A stretch of DNA of 64,000 nt from Phycisphaerales bacterium (GTDB lineage: Bacteria > Planctomycetota > Phycisphaerae > Phycisphaerales > UBA1924): contig CAJPFG010000018.1 of NCBI GenBank assembly GCA_905339235.1, forward strand, positions 124,001 through 188,000, written 5' to 3'. Shown here piece after piece: positions 26,612 to 34,056 of the stretch (the first letter of the stretch is position 1; each line of letters begins with the position of its first letter). A program made the position numbers and the translations under genes. A model generated the notes under the pieces. The model did no database searches. It worked only from the letters and a program-made list of their open reading frames with translations, and was not told the DNA's origin.

Positions 26612-28042
26612 ATGCGCATCCTGATGCTCGGGTGGGAGTTTCCGCCGTTCGTCGCGGGCGGGCTGGGGGTCGCGTGCTTCGGCCTCACCAAGGCCCTCGA
26701 CAAAGCGGGGCATCACGTCATCTTCATCCTGCCCAAGCCCGTCGATAACTCGCACTCCAGTCACGTGCGCCTGCTCGCGCCCCGCGCCATGCGTTCCGGC
26801 GCATCCGGCGGGGGCGTGCCCCAGATGTCCGACCTCATCGACGAGGCCGGGATGCCTCTCTTCGGCTTCCAGCACGCCGTGTTCAAGGGCGTGCCCGCGT
26901 CCTTCAGCAGCCCTTACCCCGCCTTCGACCCCGCCAACTTCGTGCGGCTGACCGGCGGTGACGCCGCCTCGGCCTCGGCTCTCGCCGCGTCCGGCGGTGA
27001 GGGAGTTCCCAGTTTCTCGACGTTCGACCCCGCCCCGCCCATGTCGCGAGAAGCCCCTGCCGCGCCCGCCGGGTTCATCGGTACCGGCGGTGGCCCGGGC
27101 ATCGGCTACGGAATGGACCTGGTCGGCGACTCCGAGCGGTACGCCCGGCTGGTGGTGGCCCTCGCGGCCCGCGAGCAGTTCGACGTCATCCACGCCCACG
27201 ACTGGCTCACCTACCCCGCGGGCATCGCGCTCTCGAAGGTCACGGGCAAGCCGCTGATCGTGCAGGTTCACTCCACCGAGTTCGACCGCGCCGGCAACAA
27301 CGTGAACCAGCGCGTCTACGACATCGAGCGCGCCGGCATGAACTCCGCGGACCGTGTCATCGCCGTCAGCCAGATGACCAAGAGCATCTGCGTCCGCCGC
27401 TACGCCGTGCGCCCCGACCACATCGACGTGGTCTACAACGGCGTCGAACGCGAGGTCCAGCAGCCCCGCGAGGGCGAACGCATCGAGAGCACCGACAAGA
27501 TCGTCCTCTTCCTCGGCCGCATCACGATGCAGAAGGGTCCGGAGTACTTCATCGCCGCGGCCAAGCGCGTCCTGGAGAAACTCCAGAACGTCAAGTTCGT
27601 CCTCGCCGGCAGCGGCGACATGGCCCTGCGCATGATCGAACTGGCCGCGAGCATGGGGATCGGCCACAAGGTGCTCTTCACCGGCTTCCTCCGCGGGCGC
27701 GACGTGGACCGCGTCTTCCAGATGGCCGACTGCTACGTGATGCCCAGCGTCAGCGAGCCCTTCGGCATCGCGGCGCTGGAGGCGATCAGCCACGATGTGC
27801 CGGTGATCCTCAGCAAGACCAGCGGCGCCAGCGAAGTGCTGACGCACGTGCTGAAGGTGGACTTCTGGGACATCGACGAGATGGCGAACAAGATCCTCGC
27901 GGTGCTGCGCCACCCGCCGCTGAGCCAGACGCTGCGGCAGCACGGGGCGTTCGAGTTGCACCGCCTGACGTGGGACGGCGCGGCCGAGCGGTGCGTGTTG
28001 TCGTACGACAAGGCGATCGGCCAGCGGGCGGCTCAGACATGA
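26612..28042 (+). CDS. Glycogen synthase-like glycosyltransferase (GT4/GT5 type)
   Basis: A 476-residue GT-B enzyme. The N-terminus RILMLGWEFPPFVAGGLGVA contains the G-G-L-G nucleotide-sugar loop of glycogen/starch synthases and related GT4 enzymes. FDVIHAHDWLTYPAGIAL is the expected H-D-W segment. The C-terminal domain has VLFLGRITMQKGPEYFIAAA and SVSEPFGIAALEAI, with the E-x7-E retaining motif. A variable, low-complexity insert (about residues 60-165) separates the first strand region from HAHDW. Likely role: alpha-glucan or polysaccharide synthesis in the cytoplasm, which would fit a storage-glucan link with the GH15 gene at the window start. Confidence 0.88.
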   Translation: MRILMLGWEFPPFVAGGLGVACFGLTKALDKAGHHVIFILPKPVDNSHSSHVRLLAPRAMRSGASGGGVPQMSDLIDEAGMPLFGFQHAVFKGVPASFSSPYPAFDPANFVRLTGGDAASASALAASGGEGVPSFSTFDPAPPMSREAPAAPAGFIGTGGGPGIGYGMDLVGDSERYARLVVALAAREQFDVIHAHDWLTYPAGIALSKVTGKPLIVQVHSTEFDRAGNNVNQRVYDIERAGMNSADRVIAVSQMTKSICVRRYAVRPDHIDVVYNGVEREVQQPREGERIESTDKIVLFLGRITMQKGPEYFIAAAKRVLEKLQNVKFVLAGSGDMALRMIELAASMGIGHKVLFTGFLRGRDVDRVFQMADCYVMPSVSEPFGIAALEAISHDVPVILSKTSGASEVLTHVLKVDFWDIDEMANKILAVLRHPPLSQTLRQHGAFELHRLTWDGAAERCVLSYDKAIGQRAAQT

Positions 28043-28100
28043 CCCCGCGGCTTGCGGATGTGTCGGCTACTCCGGCTGCGCCAATCGGCGGTTCCCGTTG

Positions 28101-28316
28101 CTAGGCGTCCAGGCTTCGGCCGGCGTGATTCAGCACGGCCTCCACCTGCTCGCGAGTCACTCCAGGAAACCACTCAAGAAAATCGCTTACCCTCGCGCCG
28201 TCCTGGAGGTTTTCGAACAGCGACCGGGCTGGCACTCGAGTGTTCTTGAACAACCACGCGCCGCTGACCTTGCCGGGCACCCGCTCAATCGCCGAGCATT
28301 CTGACCAATCGAGCAT
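28101..28316 (-). CDS. DUF433 antitoxin-like protein
   Basis: A 71-residue protein with the DUF433 pattern: IERVPGKVSGAWLFKNTRVP, LFENLQDGARVSDFLEWFPG and VTREQVEAVLNHAGR. The family is a small winged/helix-turn-helix protein, usually the antitoxin partner of a DUF5615 PIN-like toxin. No such toxin follows within 50 nt on this strand before the plus-strand transferase ends, so this copy appears orphaned. Confidence 0.8.
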   Translation of the reverse strand: MLDWSECSAIERVPGKVSGAWLFKNTRVPARSLFENLQDGARVSDFLEWFPGVTREQVEAVLNHAGRSLDA

Positions 28317-28345
28317 GCCTGCATGCTATCACAAGCAGCCAGATC

Positions 28346-29470
28346 TCACACAATCGTGAACACCCGCTCCGCGATCTGCACGGCATTCAACGCCGCGCCC
28401 TTCCGCAACTGATCCCCGCACACCCACAGGCACACCCCGCGCGAGCGACCGCTTGCATCGACCTCCGTCGCCGGATCATGCCGCACGCGTCCGACCAGCA
28501 CCTCATCGCCCCCCGCGGCCTTGAGCGGCGTGGGGAACTCGTTGGCCGCGCGGTCGTCGATCACCCGCACACCCGGCGCGCCTCGCAACGCCCCGCGCAC
28601 TTCCTCCACGCTCGCCGCGTCTCGCAGCGTCAGCGTGATCGCCTGCGAGTGGGCCCGCAGCACCGGCACGCGCACGCACGTCGGCGTGATCGGCACGTGC
28701 TCGCCCCAGATTTTCGCGGCCTCTTCGATGATCTTGCGCTCCTCGACGTTCAGCCCGTCGCTCTCATCCACCGCCGAGTCATGGCTGAAGACGTTGAACG
28801 CGCACGGCTCGCGGAAGACCTTGGGCGTGGCCGCCCCGCCCGCCAGAACCGTCCCCGCCTGCTCGCGCAGTTCATCCATGGCCGCGAGCCCCGCGCCCGA
28901 GACGGCCTGGTACGTCGCGACGTGCACGCGCTCGATGCCGAACGCCCGGCGCAGCGGCTCGAGCGCCGTGAGCAGGATGATCGTCGAGCAGTTGGGATTC
29001 GCGATGATCCTCCCCCCGGTATGGGTGGCACAGGCGTCCCGCCTGTGCTCCTCAAGCAACTCTCCGTTCACCTCCGGCACCACCAGCGGCACCGCCGGAT
29101 CCATGCGAAACGCCGACGAGTTGTCCACAACCAGCGCCCCGGCGCGCAGGGCGTGCGGCGCGAACTCCCGCGCGATATCCGCGCTCGCGCCGAAGATCGC
29201 GATGCCCGCGCCGGCAAAGGACTCCGGGCGCAGCGCGGCCACTCGTGCGGTGCGCTCGCCGTATGCGATCTCTGTGCCCTCCGACCGATCCGACGCCAGC
29301 GCAATCACCCGCTCCGCGCCAACGCCGCGATCCGCGAGGATCGCCAGCACCTCGCGTCCGACCGCGCCGGTCGCGCCGACGACGGCGATCCGGCCTGCCG
29401 CAGGATCGCACAGGCGGGACGCCTGTGCCACCCATACCGAAGAAGCCCTGCTCGTGCGTGCCGTGCTCAT
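28346..29470 (-). CDS. asd: Aspartate-semialdehyde dehydrogenase with two palindrome-derived insertions
   Basis: A 374-residue enzyme that reduces aspartyl phosphate to the semialdehyde, the branch point to Met, Thr, Lys and diaminopimelate. The Rossmann motif IAVVGATGAVG, catalytic Cys161 in ANPNCSTI, QAVSGAG and the active-site segment VPVLRAHSQA are intact. The ATG at 29470 overlaps the lysC stop (ATGA). Two segments are foreign to the family: residues 11-21 (SVWVAQASRLC) and about 141-151 (HRRDACATHT), each encoded by an inverted copy of one 31-bp palindrome. Both lie outside the catalytic motifs, the second just before NPNC, so the enzyme may remain active. It is the last gene of the metB-lysC-asd operon. 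Confidence 0.93.
   Translation of the reverse strand: MSTARTSRASSVWVAQASRLCDPAAGRIAVVGATGAVGREVLAILADRGVGAERVIALASDRSEGTEIAYGERTARVAALRPESFAGAGIAIFGASADIAREFAPHALRAGALVVDNSSAFRMDPAVPLVVPEVNGELLEEHRRDACATHTGGRIIANPNCSTIILLTALEPLRRAFGIERVHVATYQAVSGAGLAAMDELREQAGTVLAGGAATPKVFREPCAFNVFSHDSAVDESDGLNVEERKIIEEAAKIWGEHVPITPTCVRVPVLRAHSQAITLTLRDAASVEEVRGALRGAPGVRVIDDRAANEFPTPLKAAGGDEVLVGRVRHDPATEVDASGRSRGVCLWVCGDQLRKGAALNAVQIAERVFTIV
29019..29049. repeat. 31-bp palindromic repeat, copy A, inside asd
   Basis: Plus strand begins GGTATGGGTGGCACAGG. It contains the palindrome CACAGGCG-TCC-CGCCTGTG. It is the exact inverse of copy B. Read in the asd frame it encodes HRRDACATHT within an inserted loop. Confidence 0.9.
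29408..29438. repeat. 31-bp palindromic repeat, copy B, inside asd N-terminus
   Basis: Exact reverse complement of copy A over 31 of 31 positions, 358 nt away. Read in the asd frame it encodes VWVAQASRLC ahead of the Rossmann fold. Confidence 0.9.
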
Positions 29471-30462
29471 GCCGCACACTCCTCACGGACGGCTTGAAGT
29501 CCCGACGCCCTGACGCCTTCCCTCGCAAACTCACACACCTCCCCGCCCACGCGCGTCGCGAACTCCTCGCCCAGCGCACCAACCTCGAACTCCAGCCCGA
29601 TCTCCTTCGCGAAGCGCACGCCCTTTTGCTGCACGATGCCCCCATCCAGGGCCAGCGCCCCATCCCACGACACGCGCGAATACAGCCGCGCGGCCTCGTC
29701 CACCTTCGGGTCGCGCTCGAACAGCCCCGGCACGTCCTTCACCAATCGGCACCGCGCCCTCAGACGCCCCGCGATGAAGAGCGCCGTCAGGTCCGACCCG
29801 CCGCGGCCCAGCAGCGTCGTCCGCAGCCGCTCGTCGCGCCCCACAAACCCGGGCACGACCACCACGCGAGACGCCGACAGCGCCGTGCGCAGCGCCTCGA
29901 CATCCAGATCGCGCGGCGAGGCATCCAGCGCCTCCGCGCTGGTCCGAAGCCCGATCCCCGCGGCGTCGAGCGTCGCCGCCGATACGCCGCCCGCATCGAG
30001 CGCGAGCGCCAGCGCGGCCGCGGATGTGTGCTCCCCGGTCGCCACCAGCGCCGCCGTCGCCCACGCCTCGCGCCCGAACGACCGCGCGAGCGAGAGCAGC
30101 CGGTCCGTCTCGCCTTCAAAGGCCGACACCACCGCGACGACCCCGTACCCGCGCGAGACCCACCCGCGCACCTCCTCCACGGCCGAGGCGATCGCCGCTT
30201 CGCCGGTCAGCACGCTCCCGCCGAGTTTCAGCACGATCACCGGCTGTCGGCTTTCGCGGTGTGGCTCACTCTGGTGTGGGTGACTCACGCGTCCCGCCTG
30301 AGCATCTGCGTTCTGTTCCGCGCTCTTCACGCCGAAGGCGTGGCCGTTCGTAGCCGGGGGTGTCGGCAGCCCGGGGCCGACACCCCCGGAACAGGCATCC
30401 CCAGCCGTGCGCACCCCGAAGGGGTGCTCGTGATTTCCGTTCGCGCCATTCACACCCGGCAT
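29467..30462 (-). CDS. lysC: Aspartate kinase, catalytic domain only, with repeat-derived N-terminus
   Basis: A 331-residue amino-acid kinase that phosphorylates aspartate. The catalytic part starts at VIVLKLGGSVLTGE (about residue 75) and includes LGRGGSDLTALFIA and LVKDVPGLFERDP, matching aspartokinase. The C-terminal ACT regulatory domains of usual lysC enzymes are absent, so allosteric feedback may be lost or supplied elsewhere. The ATG at 30462 has GGGAGG 6-7 nt upstream, a strong signal which implies that the first roughly 74 residues, encoded by several palindromes, are translated. It overlaps metB by 13 nt and asd by 4 nt. Confidence 0.85.
   Translation of the reverse strand: MPGVNGANGNHEHPFGVRTAGDACSGGVGPGLPTPPATNGHAFGVKSAEQNADAQAGRVSHPHQSEPHRESRQPVIVLKLGGSVLTGEAAIASAVEEVRGWVSRGYGVVAVVSAFEGETDRLLSLARSFGREAWATAALVATGEHTSAAALALALDAGGVSAATLDAAGIGLRTSAEALDASPRDLDVEALRTALSASRVVVVPGFVGRDERLRTTLLGRGGSDLTALFIAGRLRARCRLVKDVPGLFERDPKVDEAARLYSRVSWDGALALDGGIVQQKGVRFAKEIGLEFEVGALGEEFATRVGGEVCEFAREGVRASGLQAVREECAA
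30273..30303. repeat. Diverged copy C of the 31-bp palindromic repeat, in lysC N-terminus
   Basis: Matches copy A at 26 of 31 positions, with changes at positions 4, 11, 13, 16 and 29. The changes at positions 13, 16 and 29 weaken or compensate in the stem. It is translated in the lysC extension as part of AQAGRVSHPHQ. Confidence 0.75.
30324..30436. repeat. Cluster of three further palindromes in lysC N-terminus
   Basis: Three hairpin-forming segments follow one another: CACGCC-GAA-GGCGTG near 30329, a long one with arms CCGGGGGTGTCGGC and GCCGACACCCCCGG at about 30355-30392, and GCACCCC-GAA-GGGGTGC near 30411. The first and last encode related peptides (HAFGVK and HPFGVR), suggesting a composite repeat. 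Confidence 0.75.
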
Positions 30463-31826
30463 GCGACACCTCCCTCGGCCTTCTCCGCCGTGCCGCACGC
30501 CGCGTCAAGCCCCTGCTCCAGGTCCGCGATCACATCCGCCGGGTCTTCGAGGCCCACGCTGATCCGCACGAGGCCGTCGGTGATGCCGACGCGCAGCCGG
30601 TGCTCGCGCGGCACATCCGCGTGCGTCATGCTCGCCGAGTGCGTCACCAGCGTTTCGACGCTCCCGACGTGCTCCACCAGCGAGCACAGCCGAAGGTTTG
30701 CGAGCAGCCGCCGCGCCGCGTCGTAACCGCCCGCCACCTCGAACGACACCACGCCGCCGTGGAACTCGCCCCCGACGTGCTGGCGGAGAGCAAGTTCGTG
30801 CTGGGGGTGATCCGGGAGGCCGGGGTAGTGCACGCACGACACGCCCTCGCCGATGCGGGATGCGAGCCACTCCGCGACGCGCTGGGCGTTGCGGGAGTGC
30901 TCGCGGAGGCGCAGGGGCAGGGTCGCAAGGCCGCGCTCGGTGAGGTAGGCGTTGAAGGGCGCCTGGATGTTCCCGATGCACTTGCGCACCCAACGGATCT
31001 TCGTGAGCAGCCCCTCATCGCGCGTCGTGATCGACCCGCCCATGGCGCTGCTGTGCCCCTCGATGTGCTTGGTCGTCGAATAGACGCAGATGTCCGCCCC
31101 GAGGTCCAGCGGCCGCGAGAGCACCGGCGTGAGGAACGTGTTGTCCACCGCGAGCAGCACGCCCGCCCGCTTCGTAACGCGAGCCACCGCCTCGATGTCC
31201 GTCAGCGACAGTGTCGGGTTCGCGGGCGTTTCGATGAACACCAGGCGCGTCTCGGGCACGATGGCCGCCGCGACGTTCCGTGGCCCGTCCTCGCCCGCCG
31301 TGTCCACGAACGTGTACGCCACGCCCAACCCGGCGAAGAGTTCGCGCACCAGCCGCACCGTCCCGCCGTAGATCGCCTCGCCCAGCACGATGTGGTCGCC
31401 CGCCTTGAGCGTCGCGAGAAACAGCGCCGTCTCCGCGGCCAGGCCGGTCCCGAAGCAAACCGCGGGCGGACAATCTTCAATCGCGCCCAGCCGCGCCTCC
31501 AGCGACGACACCGTCGGGTTCGACACCCGCGAATAGGCGTGGGGGGGCGGAGATTCGAGCGACTCGCCGACGTACGTCGTCGATTGCACGAGCGGCGTTA
31601 CGAGCGCCCGCGACCAGGGGTCGGCCGAGCGCCCGCCGCGGACGGCCGCCGTCAATCCTCCCCCGAAGGGGGAGGTGGCGAGTCCGCGAGCCGGAGGGGG
31701 CGAAGGGTGTGCTGACGCCAACCGCTTCGATTCCGCGGCCGCACCCCCTCCGCCCTCGAAGACTCGGGCACCTCCCCCCTGGGGGGAGGATTCGCCGTTG
31801 CAACACCCATTCTGTGAACCCGACAT
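30450..31826 (-). CDS. metB: Cystathionine gamma-synthase/homoserine sulfhydrylase family enzyme
   Basis: A 458-residue PLP enzyme of the Cys/Met metabolism family. Lys253 in YSTTKHIEGHSS binds PLP; the AVDNTFLTPVLSRPLDLGAD segment and the LVEHVGSVETLVTHSASMTH C-terminus are typical. MetB, MetZ and lyase members cannot be separated here, but a SAM-type riboswitch upstream favours methionine synthesis. The ATG at 31826 is fixed by GGAG 7 nt upstream. Residues 12-58 (Gly/Pro/Ser-rich) are encoded by a 139-bp inverted-repeat unit, and the catalytic domain begins at about residue 75 (LVTPLVQSTTY). First gene of the metB-lysC-asd operon. Confidence 0.88.
   Translation of the reverse strand: MSGSQNGCCNGESSPQGGGARVFEGGGGAAAESKRLASAHPSPPPARGLATSPFGGGLTAAVRGGRSADPWSRALVTPLVQSTTYVGESLESPPPHAYSRVSNPTVSSLEARLGAIEDCPPAVCFGTGLAAETALFLATLKAGDHIVLGEAIYGGTVRLVRELFAGLGVAYTFVDTAGEDGPRNVAAAIVPETRLVFIETPANPTLSLTDIEAVARVTKRAGVLLAVDNTFLTPVLSRPLDLGADICVYSTTKHIEGHSSAMGGSITTRDEGLLTKIRWVRKCIGNIQAPFNAYLTERGLATLPLRLREHSRNAQRVAEWLASRIGEGVSCVHYPGLPDHPQHELALRQHVGGEFHGGVVSFEVAGGYDAARRLLANLRLCSLVEHVGSVETLVTHSASMTHADVPREHRLRVGITDGLVRISVGLEDPADVIADLEQGLDAACGTAEKAEGGVACRV
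31654..31792. mobile_element. 139-bp inverted-repeat unit (MITE-like) inside metB
   Basis: Two imperfect copies of a roughly 45-bp palindromic sequence face each other (31654-31700 and 31743-31792), about 42 nt apart. Each has a CCTCCCC...GGGGAGG hairpin followed by a GAGTC..CGAGG..GGAGGGGG segment. The ends read AATCCTCCCC and GGGGAGGATT. The same end repeats bound the DUF559 unit at 55290-55941, so this may be a gene-less derivative. The metB frame stays open through it. Confidence 0.7.
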
Positions 31827-31843
31827 GCCGTTTCTCCAACGGC
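31827..31843 (-). promoter_or_regulatory. Hairpin presenting the metB ribosome-binding site in its loop
   Basis: GCCGTT and AACGGC (6 pairs) enclose GGAGA, and the ATG of metB follows immediately. The Shine-Dalgarno GGAG (31837-31834) therefore sits in a 5-nt loop. It fixes the metB start and could respond to the upstream riboswitch. Confidence 0.6.
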
Positions 31844-31913
31844 ATCAACGAGCATCGAGCATGACGTGGGAAGGGTGAGCACGCGCTCACTTTTGCCGGT
31901 TCTGTTGCAAAGG

Positions 31914-31931
31914 GCCTCGTCGAGGCTTTTT
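31914..31931 (+). terminator. Short hairpin with plus-strand T-tract
   Basis: GCCTC-GTC-GAGGC followed by TTTTT on the plus strand. On the minus strand it lies between the riboswitch and metB and is followed only by CCCTTT, so it could act as a weak attenuator there. The stem is short and the role is uncertain. Confidence 0.4.
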
Positions 31932-31944
31932 GCCGCAGTCGGCC

Positions 31945-32051
31945 GCATCGCTCCCCACGTCGGGGCTCGCCCGGCACCGCGGCGATTCGCTCAAAGGCGT
32001 TCGCTCGGTTGCCGCCCGGGACGGCGGAATGCCTCCCGGGTCTCTTGATGC
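31945..32051 (-). ncRNA. SAM-I/SAM-IV-like riboswitch upstream of metB
   Basis: The minus strand reads GCATC-AAGAG, then a P2 arm CCCGGGA...TCCCGGG, then the conserved GGCAACC, a variable stem, the conserved GGTGCC about 31 nt later, a P4 hairpin CCCC-GACGT-GGGG, and closes with GATGC pairing with the first GCATC. This order is that of the SAM-I/SAM-IV clan, which binds S-adenosylmethionine and switches off methionine genes. It lies 119 nt upstream of metB and begins within 1-2 nt of the predicted transcription start. The SAM-I AAAUCC element is not obvious, so a SAM-IV or variant class is possible. Confidence 0.7.
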
Positions 32052-32058
32052 TGGGGAG

Positions 32059-32086
32059 AGGATAGCAGGGACGGGGTGCGGGTCAA
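32059..32086 (-). promoter_or_regulatory. Promoter of the metB-lysC-asd operon
   Basis: On the minus strand TTGACC (32086-32081), a 16-nt spacer and TATCCT (32064-32059). The start point about 7 nt downstream coincides with the first base of the riboswitch. Confidence 0.65.
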
Positions 32087-32178
32087 GTCGGCTGCCGCCC
32101 GGGCGTGTTCAGGTCAAACATATAGAATCCACCACCGCCGAGGTCGGGTGTTCGAAACGATCGGATCTCAATAAGCCT

Positions 32179-33858
32179 ATGCGAATGTCAAGTCGAGATG
32201 CGAACTGCAGGTACATTCCGCTGTTTGACCGCCACACTGGCTTTGACAAGCTGTTGAATGATCTGGGCATCGCGCTTCCATCTGGCGCCGGCATCGAAAC
32301 GATGGTGCACCGAGGATGGATCAAGCCTGTGCTTCGGGTCTTTCTGCCGCGGACGGCAATCGAGTCGTGGACAAACTACCCCCAGTTCCCGATGGAGTTG
32401 TCGAACTGTCCTGAAGCAGAGAGCTGGGCTCTCGATCTGTTGGTGCGAGCTCGAACGAGCGGTTGGCCGCGCGAATCAGGGCGGTGGTGGGTGCACGAAC
32501 TTGATGATGAATCTGACCCGCTGACCCAAGTCGCGCGACGCCACCTATCAAGCCCGGGTGGAGTTTCGTCGGAACTGCTGGTCTTTCGCCACGCGCGGCT
32601 TGACCGAGAGGTGCGTCCTTGGTTGGATTACTTCGCATACTGGCAGGCGTTTCAGGTTGCTGACTACGCACGGGCCATGTCTAGACGATGCTGCCTGGTC
32701 GAGGACATTCCCGTGGATCGGGAGACAGCCCTCCTGGCTCGAGCTCGGCTGGTCGACTGCGAACACAAACGGCTAACCGCGGCTTGGGATGAACGCTATG
32801 CGGTGTTCGAATGGCTCTCGAGGATGCGCACGGTCGTTGGCTCCGCGGTGATGCCCCAGCGAGAATTTGAGGAGACAAGGGCTGCCATATGCCAGGTTGC
32901 ACGCGAGGCTGAACTGTCCGTGGATAAGATGAAAGAAGGCATTCGGCGGACTCTGCTCCTTATGTGGGAGGAATGGTCACGCGCTCAGGAGACGCCCGCG
33001 CTGCTTGGATTGCTACGGCAAGAGATTGAATACTCCATCTACTTCTTGGAGCGCGTCAGCGGGGAGCGAGTTGATGCCCTCGACGACTATTGGAGTCCCC
33101 ACCAGCGGCGTGATTTTTCGGCATCCCTCATCGATGCCTTGCCCAGAGAGGAGGACTTGGCTCGTCGAGACTTTCCCCGAAATGTCTGCATCTACCTCAA
33201 GGAATACCGCGCAACAGTGCCTCAGTTGGCCCACTTGGATGAGACCGCAATCCGGACCCACCTTAATGCAGGATGGTTTGCGAGCCGTGCGTTCCGCCGC
33301 TTTGTGCTCGCGTTTCACCGCTTGCACGAACAGTTGCGTGGACCACAATCGACACCGGATGAGAAAGTCATTCGGCAGTCTGAGCGGATTGAGCAGTTCA
33401 ACCTGATCAGTATGCACGCGGAGCGAGTGCTTTCTCGAGCGGCTCGCGCTCGCACCGGCCAGAAGAGTTACTCCGACGTTCGCGCGCTGGCGAGAGAGTC
33501 CTTGAACTACGTACTGGGGCGTTGGGGATTAATGGGCGGGGATGTCGGGGCTGCCTGTCAGCGCCGCATGAAGGAGTTACTCGTCCAGCGCGCCCAGCTC
33601 CACGACCTTGAAGAACAGACCGGGTTGAGACTTGTCGCGGCCTCTGAAGTCGCATCGGGAAACGACGTCGCTAACGAGCTGGTCGCCGGGTTCGTGAATT
33701 GGGTGATCGCCCGGAATTACGCAGCGCACCACGACGTCCTTGATTTTGATCTGGTGTATTCCCGGCGGGATGCAAATGCGCCTCACCCAGGGAGCGTCGC
33801 ACTAAAGGCGGTACTGCTTTCATTGCTGAGCGTGCTGGTTGCGACGCCAGTTGGCTAG
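32179..33858 (+). CDS. Uncharacterised protein with HEPN-like RNYAAH motif
   Basis: A 559-residue protein with no recognised overall family. The N-terminal part (YIPLFDRHTGFDKLLNDLGI, then WWVHELDDESDPLTQVAR) is mixed alpha/beta; from about residue 180 it is helical, and the last 25 residues are hydrophobic (VALKAVLLSLLSVLVAT). Arg512-Asn-Tyr-Ala-Ala-His517 fits R-X4-H, the catalytic signature of HEPN ribonucleases, and follows a helix as in that fold. HEPN proteins are frequent in toxin and antiphage systems. Codon use is less GC-biased than its neighbours, which suggests transfer. No clear ribosome-binding site precedes the ATG. It is divergent from the metB promoter. Confidence 0.7.
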   Translation: MRMSSRDANCRYIPLFDRHTGFDKLLNDLGIALPSGAGIETMVHRGWIKPVLRVFLPRTAIESWTNYPQFPMELSNCPEAESWALDLLVRARTSGWPRESGRWWVHELDDESDPLTQVARRHLSSPGGVSSELLVFRHARLDREVRPWLDYFAYWQAFQVADYARAMSRRCCLVEDIPVDRETALLARARLVDCEHKRLTAAWDERYAVFEWLSRMRTVVGSAVMPQREFEETRAAICQVAREAELSVDKMKEGIRRTLLLMWEEWSRAQETPALLGLLRQEIEYSIYFLERVSGERVDALDDYWSPHQRRDFSASLIDALPREEDLARRDFPRNVCIYLKEYRATVPQLAHLDETAIRTHLNAGWFASRAFRRFVLAFHRLHEQLRGPQSTPDEKVIRQSERIEQFNLISMHAERVLSRAARARTGQKSYSDVRALARESLNYVLGRWGLMGGDVGAACQRRMKELLVQRAQLHDLEEQTGLRLVAASEVASGNDVANELVAGFVNWVIARNYAAHHDVLDFDLVYSRRDANAPHPGSVALKAVLLSLLSVLVATPVG

Positions 33859-34056
33859 CACGGACCACGCCCAACTCCCGACGGCGCGGCATCGTCGGCG
33901 TGCCCACCACTCCTGGCCAAAGCCCAGTCCCTCGGGACCCCTGCCAGCCTTCCTCCGGCACACGTCCAGGCCCCTCCGCCACGCGCCCCACCCGCCCCGC
34001 ACCGCGTCCCCTTCAAAAATCCTCGCGTCGGCTCAAGCCCGCCCCGCGCTTCGCCG

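Noticed and set aside
28101-28316. Complete DUF433/DUF5615 toxin-antitoxin pair
   Set aside because: No second small gene follows; the 58 nt to the glycosyltransferase end cannot hold the toxin.
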